Below, piece after piece: positions 34,098-37,365 of a stretch of 37,365 nt of DNA. The first letter of the stretch is position 1, and every line of letters begins with the position of its first letter. Source of the DNA: Hyphomicrobiales bacterium (GTDB lineage: Bacteria; Pseudomonadota; Alphaproteobacteria; Rhizobiales; NORP267); contig JAUYJB010000043.1 of assembly GCA_030688605.1 (NCBI GenBank), forward strand, positions 1 to 37,365, written 5' to 3'. The translations under genes and the position numbers were made by a program. A model generated the notes under the pieces. That model made no database searches. It saw only the letters and a list, made by a program, of their open reading frames with translations, and was not told the DNA's origin.

Positions 34098-35090
34098 CTA
34101 CCGCCCGCGCAGCGCCATGACGATCGGCCGGACCTTGCGCCGCAGCCGCCACGGCATGAGCGGCATGAGGCGCTGCCAGGCATGGCGGATAAGGATGCGG
34201 GCGATGAGGCGCGGGCTCAGAATCTTCGACCGCGCCGGGTGGGTCATGAGAAGCGGGATGAGCCGCACATTATATTCCGGGATCACGCCGGCCCGCTTCA
34301 GCCGTTCCCCGACATCGGCAAAGTCGCAGGCGATGAGATCCAGGAAACGGCCAATCACCTCCGTATGCCCCTCCCAGCTCGCGAAGGCGCGTGACGAATA
34401 GGAACTGGCGCTGACCTGAAAGAAGGCGAGATTTTCCGGGATGTAGCAGGCACCAAAGCGCAGCGCCAAGGCGTGGGCCGCGAACCAGTCGGCATGCCAC
34501 TCGAGCGCGGGAATGAAGCCGCCGATGCCGGCCAGCGCTTCGCGCCGGAAGAACAGCGAATTGGTCGGAAAGGTGAAGGCCGCCTTGCGCAACAGGGCTT
34601 CGATGTCGTCCGGGCCGAAATATTTGGGCGCCTCGGAAATGAAGAAGGAATGGTGGCGCATCCTGCCGCTTTCGGCCGAAAAGCTGCTTGGATCGGAAAA
34701 GCAGAAGCCCGCCGCCGGGTGCGCGCCCATGAGGCCGGAACATTTTTCCAGGAACGCCGGGTCGGTCAGATCGTCGCTCGCCGCCGCGACCACGAATCCG
34801 CCGCCCGCCATCTTGAGCCCTTGGTTGATGGTCCTGTTGACGCCCTTGTGCTCGGCCGATCGCAGCGGCCGGATGAAGTGGTGCCGCTCGGCCAGCGCCT
34901 CGATCCGCCGCCAGCTGTCGTCCTCCGAGGCATCGTCGATGACGATGACCTCGTCGGGCAGGCGCGTCTGCGCTGCATAGGCCTCGATGGCCCGGGCAAC
35001 ATAGTGGGCGTGGTTGCGGTTCGGGATCACCACCGAAATGCTGCCGGGGCCGCCCGCGCCCCTCTCCGCCGCTGAAGTATTATTCGCCAC
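34098..35090 (-). CDS. family 2 glycosyltransferase
   Basis: 330 residues if started at the GTG at 35090 (MANNTSAAERG...). The frame is open to 35234 but that part is a translation of the tRNA fragment (RSEVRILSGAP) and must be excluded; the start is uncertain since no ribosome binding site stands out. GT-A fold: VVIPNRNHAHYVARAIE at about 20-36, VIDDASEDDS at 50-59, ASDD near 105 (the metal-binding D-x-D region), and EWHADWF, with E/D acceptor-binding residues. It transfers a sugar to a surface polysaccharide. Gene is convergent with the epimerase (9-base gap) and is the last host gene before the tRNA scar. Confidence 0.82.
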   Translation of the reverse strand: MANNTSAAERGAGGPGSISVVIPNRNHAHYVARAIEAYAAQTRLPDEVIVIDDASEDDSWRRIEALAERHHFIRPLRSAEHKGVNRTINQGLKMAGGGFVVAAASDDLTDPAFLEKCSGLMGAHPAAGFCFSDPSSFSAESGRMRHHSFFISEAPKYFGPDDIEALLRKAAFTFPTNSLFFRREALAGIGGFIPALEWHADWFAAHALALRFGACYIPENLAFFQVSASSYSSRAFASWEGHTEVIGRFLDLIACDFADVGERLKRAGVIPEYNVRLIPLLMTHPARSKILSPRLIARILIRHAWQRLMPLMPWRLRRKVRPIVMALRGR

Positions 35091-35180
35091 GAAATAAACC
35101 CACGATGCCTCGCACCAGCCGCGTATTACTCTCGCAATACAGGCGCGAAAAGTCAAAACGATCGTGGTTTTTGAAATAGC

Positions 35181-35229
35181 TGGCGCACCCGAGAGGATTC
35201 GAACCTCTGACCTCTGCCTTCGGAGGGCA
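35181..35229 (-). tRNA. 3' half of tRNA-Arg(CCG), attachment-site scar
   Basis: Minus strand. CCA at 35183-35181, discriminator G, acceptor 3' strand CGGGTGC, T-arm AGAGG-TTCGAAT-CCTCT, variable AGGTC, then anticodon stem GGCAG, loop CTCCGAA with anticodon CCG (35223-35221), and 5' stem GCC. Upstream of that the sequence becomes A+T-rich and has no D-arm or 5' acceptor GCACCCG. It is therefore the 3' end only. Integrases commonly use the tRNA 3' end and leave such a duplicate at the far end of the element; the complete gene would lie beyond the right edge. Confidence 0.85.
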
Positions 35230-35334
35230 ATCATAGCGCATTGATGCGCAAAGATTTTTATTATTTTTCAGTGACTTGAGTTCTCTATAGCTCTCTGGAG
35301 ATCGCTGGAATCGGCTCCCCACTGTCCCAAAATT

Positions 35335-35347
35335 GTCCCATCGGGAC
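35335..35347. repeat. short hairpin near the att scar
   Basis: GTCCC-ATC-GGGAC, preceded by another GTCCCA at 35323-35329. The 35230-35473 stretch has lower G+C than the flanking genes and holds no gene I can support, as is usual for element ends. Repeated GTCCCA may be integrase or excisionase arm sites; this is conjecture. Confidence 0.35.
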
Positions 35348-35473
35348 GAAAATCACCAAGAAGCCGGTACCACTCTCCGGCTCGCGAGTCAGCGCGGTTT
35401 GGCCGGCCGCGTAAAGGTGCGGCCCCGTGCCGATTGACCTATAGTGGCCGCATCAGCGGAGAAGCGACCACCA

Positions 35474-36208
35474 ATGGAAGTACGCGAAGAACGATCTGAT
35501 GCCGTCGCTCTGGATGGGGAATGGGCGGCCATCCGCCGAACGCTCAACGACTATATGGAGCGGCACGGCATCGGTGTCGCGGCGCTGAGACAGCAGATCG
35601 CGGCAGGGACAGACCGGTCGCCGGACGATCTGACCGACCAGGCGCTGCTGCGCTTTCTCGCCGGCAGGGAGCGCGCCGGGAATGACATCGTCGCGCTCTG
35701 CACCGCATTCGCCGAACAGACCGGCCAGCGCGATCCGGTGATCGCGCTCGGCGACGCGCTCGCCGGATTCCAGCAGTGCGATCCCGATGACGACCGGCGC
35801 GCCGCCATCTGCGGCGCTTACGAGGTCACGGCGCACCTGGCCCCGATCGAGGGTCTCCCGGTCAAAGACCCGGCCGTGCGTTACGGCGCGATCTCATTCG
35901 AGGCGATTGCCGGCCGTCCTTATTTGCGGGCGGTGGAAACGACCCCCGATCGCAGCGCCAGCAAGCTGCGGGAAGAGGCCGGGCAGGACCATGTGTTCGA
36001 AGGCGTCGCGCTCGTGCAGGCGCACGGGGTGACGGCTTACCTGCGGGACATGCTGACCCGCCGCCCGAAAAGCTACGTGCTGGATCGGCAGGCGGCGGCG
36101 CGGCCGGGCAAGTTTTCCGGCATCGTCACATCGCCGGCCTATGACGGCCGCACCGGCGCGGGCGGCGTGGTACTCGACGTGACCTTGGCCGAGATCAAAC
36201 AGGAGTGA
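35474..36208 (+). CDS. hypothetical accessory protein
   Basis: 244 residues from the ATG at 35474; a GTG at 35444 is in frame but would add an atypical leader. The N-terminal part (EWAAIRRTLNDYMERHGIGVAALRQQIAAG...LLRFLAGRER) is helical and resembles an HTH-like DNA-binding segment without being clearly one. The C-terminal part, about residues 120-240, is beta-rich (YGAISFEAIAGRPYLRAVETT..., GKFSGIVTSPAYDG). No membrane segments. I do not recognise a family. It is followed by the ankyrin gene after four bases and with a good ribosome binding site, so the two form an operon on the presumed integrated element. Confidence 0.7.
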   Translation: MEVREERSDAVALDGEWAAIRRTLNDYMERHGIGVAALRQQIAAGTDRSPDDLTDQALLRFLAGRERAGNDIVALCTAFAEQTGQRDPVIALGDALAGFQQCDPDDDRRAAICGAYEVTAHLAPIEGLPVKDPAVRYGAISFEAIAGRPYLRAVETTPDRSASKLREEAGQDHVFEGVALVQAHGVTAYLRDMLTRRPKSYVLDRQAAARPGKFSGIVTSPAYDGRTGAGGVVLDVTLAEIKQE

Positions 36209-36212
36209 AGGC

Positions 36213-36548
36213 GTGGACAACGCGGACGCGAATTCAAGCCTGCTCTACGGCGCCTATATCGGCAGCCTGAAGATTGTCAGGGAGGCTCTGGAGCAAGGCG
36301 CCGATATCGAGTGCGCGGAGGCCGGCACCGTCCTGACCGCGCTTCACCTTGCGGTCGGGCGCAGCTTTGTCGATGTCGCCAAATACCTGATCGAAGAGGC
36401 CGGGGCCACGATCAAGCCGGACGGCCATGGCCGCTGGCCGACCGTAATCGCCGCGCAGTGCTGCGCCACCGAAGAGATGTGCGACTTCATCGCCGCGCGC
36501 GAGGCGGCATCCGCTAGCGGCGCGTCCGGCGGCACAGAAGGGCGCTGA
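36213..36548 (+). CDS. small ankyrin-repeat protein
   Basis: 111 residues from the GTG at 36213, with CAGGAG ten bases upstream, four bases after the previous stop. Two to three ankyrin repeats are visible: SLLYGAYIGSLKIVREALEQGADIE, TALHLAVGRSFVDVAKYLIEEAGATI, and WPTVIAAQCCATEEMCDFIAA. Ankyrin proteins bind other proteins; the overlap with the unknown gene suggests it is that gene's partner or inhibitor. No signal peptide. Belongs to the presumed mobile region. Confidence 0.82.
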   Translation: MDNADANSSLLYGAYIGSLKIVREALEQGADIECAEAGTVLTALHLAVGRSFVDVAKYLIEEAGATIKPDGHGRWPTVIAAQCCATEEMCDFIAAREAASASGASGGTEGR

Positions 36549-36649
36549 CGCGCCCGCAAGATTTGCGGCGACAAATACCGCCCTGCGATGATTTGATGCG
36601 CATGAGCGGCTGTTTATGGGCAAGACAGGAAAATCAGGGCGGCCTCGCG

Positions 36650-37003
36650 TCAATCATCGGCGTCCCCGCCGGGAACAAGCGGCTGCGCGCGCCCCATCCA
36701 CGGCTCGGGCCGGATTGCCTTCACCCAGTCCGCGAAAGAGGGAATGCGCCCCAAATCTTCGCGCACATGCTGCTCGCCGATCCAGCGGACGGGAACGACG
36801 CGGCCGTCGGCATTGGTGATCGTCGTCCCGAAGATCGTCTCGGCCATGAAGATGCCTTCGGCGTGATGGCGGAGCGCCCGGTGCCGGAAATCGGCAACGA
36901 TCATTTTCGAGGCGTCGAACCAGTCATGGATCGGCTGGTAGTCGGCGGGGACGCCGCCCCATTTACGGACGCTGGACAGAGCGTGGTGATAGGGATGCGC
37001 CAT
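36650..37003 (-). CDS. DUF6915-like hypothetical protein
   Basis: 117 residues from the ATG at 37003, with GGGGAGG upstream (spacer 6); the frame is open upstream but that overlaps the next gene antisense of nothing useful and is rejected. The sequence MAHPYHHALSSVRKWGG, FDASKMIVADFRHRALRHHAEGIF, and VPVRWIGEQHVREDLGRIPSFADWV is a conserved small protein family I recall as DUF6915, found on phages and islands. Histidine-rich start and ordered charged motifs suggest a globular, possibly metal-binding protein. Function unknown. It starts one base after the stop of the 37005 gene, so they form one operon. Confidence 0.8.
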   Translation of the reverse strand: MAHPYHHALSSVRKWGGVPADYQPIHDWFDASKMIVADFRHRALRHHAEGIFMAETIFGTTITNADGRVVPVRWIGEQHVREDLGRIPSFADWVKAIRPEPWMGRAQPLVPGGDADD

Positions 37004-37004
37004 C

Positions 37005-37365
37005 TTACGCCTCCCCGAAATCGTGCAGGGAGGTTTCAATGGCGGAGTAGCGCACATGGCATTCGAGGCTGACCAGGCGCTTTTCCACATCGAGGTCGAA
37101 CGTGCCATAGGCGCCGTCATTGTCCTGCCAGCCGCCATGTTCCTGCTCAAGCAGGCCGTAGCAGAGGTCTTCGACCGCCTCGGCGAGCGGGCACGTGTGT
37201 TGCTCGCCCGCGCCGTTCCACGGCACGCGCGTGACGGTCACGTCGCCCGAGAGGGATTCGCTGCCGCCGGTGACGGCGACATTGTCAATCTGGCCGGAAT
37301 CCCCGTAGCCGTCGAAGGTGATCTCGATCCGCTCAATGCCTAGCCCTGTGAGCGCGTCAAAGACC
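37005..37365 (-). CDS. DUF6878-like protein, partial at right edge
   Basis: Minus strand; the frame is open from the window edge (37365) to the TAA at 37005, about 119 residues, so the 5' end is missing. The segment GIERIEITFDGYGDSGQIDNVAV, LAEAVEDLCYGLLEQEHGGWQDNDGAYGTFDLDVE and HVRYSAIETSLHDFGEA matches a small acidic family I recall as DUF6878, usually on plasmids and islands. A GTG at 37241 in frame is an internal codon, not the start. It is co-directional with the DUF6915-like gene and the pair is often seen together. Function unknown. Confidence 0.78.
   Translation of the reverse strand, partial: VFDALTGLGIERIEITFDGYGDSGQIDNVAVTGGSESLSGDVTVTRVPWNGAGEQHTCPLAEAVEDLCYGLLEQEHGGWQDNDGAYGTFDLDVEKRLVSLECHVRYSAIETSLHDFGEA

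Noticed and set aside
35181-35260. complete tRNA gene
   Set aside because: No D-arm and no 5' acceptor strand matching CGGGTGC can be found in the adjacent sequence.
35091-35322. open frames through the tRNA fragment (translations with RSEVRILSGAP or KAEVRGSNPLGCA)
   Set aside because: These are the well-known false translations of a tRNA 3' end, not protein.

Overview
The window is high-G+C DNA (about two thirds G+C by eye) with dense, often overlapping genes. It most resembles a chromosome of an alphaproteobacterium of the Hyphomicrobiales (Rhodopseudomonas/Rhodobium type). The reasons are the FnrL/AadR-type FNR, a BadM-like Rrf2 regulator beside a GNAT, aromatic-acid genes of the kind known from photoheterotrophs and denitrifiers, a PAS-HWE histidine kinase, and short intergenic palindromes typical of that order. 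No species call is possible from the sequence alone.

Layout. (1) 1-3911: a universal stress protein with a small partner, an FNR-family oxygen sensor, and hemN behind a clear FNR box. (2) 3921-9287: a DapA-family aldolase/lyase, divergent from a MacB/DevBCA-like export set (ATPase, FtsX-type permease, membrane-fusion protein). (3) 9288-23875: the metabolic core. An Rrf2-GNAT pair on the minus strand diverges from a 37-codon small ORF coupled to a three-subunit molybdo-oxidoreductase (catalytic, four-cluster Fe-S, membrane anchor; PadBCD-like). Then comes hcrCAB, a 4-hydroxybenzoyl-CoA reductase whose FAD subunit carries the diagnostic four-cysteine insertion. It is fused by start/stop overlaps to a tandem DUF2249 protein and a polytopic heme-copper/NnrS-like protein. 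A PAS-HWE kinase, a single-domain response regulator, a hemerythrin protein behind a second FNR-type box, and two more GNATs follow. (4) 23876-25205: gene-free, packed with REP-like palindromes, and ending in a promoter overlapped by a perfect TetR-type operator. (5) 25206-30076: an operon of crotonase, AliA-like acyl-CoA ligase, EntE-like aryl-AMP ligase and SDR. (6) 30255-35090: surface-sugar genes (HAD phosphatase, C-methyltransferase-like protein, CDP-glucose 4,6-dehydratase, NAD-dependent epimerase, family 2 glycosyltransferase). (7) 35181-37365: the 3' half of a tRNA-Arg(CCG) marks an attachment-site scar, followed by accessory genes (unknown protein, ankyrin protein, DUF6915- and DUF6878-like pair) that look like the end of an integrated element running off the window.

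How it fits together. Regions 1, 3 and 5 read as low-oxygen aromatic/alicyclic acid metabolism. FNR switches on anaerobic functions, the Rrf2-GNAT pair resembles the BadM/BadL control of benzoate genes, and acids are activated by CoA ligases and processed by Mo enzymes, a hydratase and a dehydrogenase. Ring-reducing benzoyl-CoA reductase and a clear 4-hydroxybenzoate-CoA ligase are not in the window. The most unusual points are the HcrB-DUF2249-heme/copper-like coupling, the small coupled ORF before the Mo enzyme, a Mo enzyme lacking one Cys of the usual N-terminal Fe-S motif, an EntE-like ligase without any carrier-protein partner, and the tRNA-scar island.
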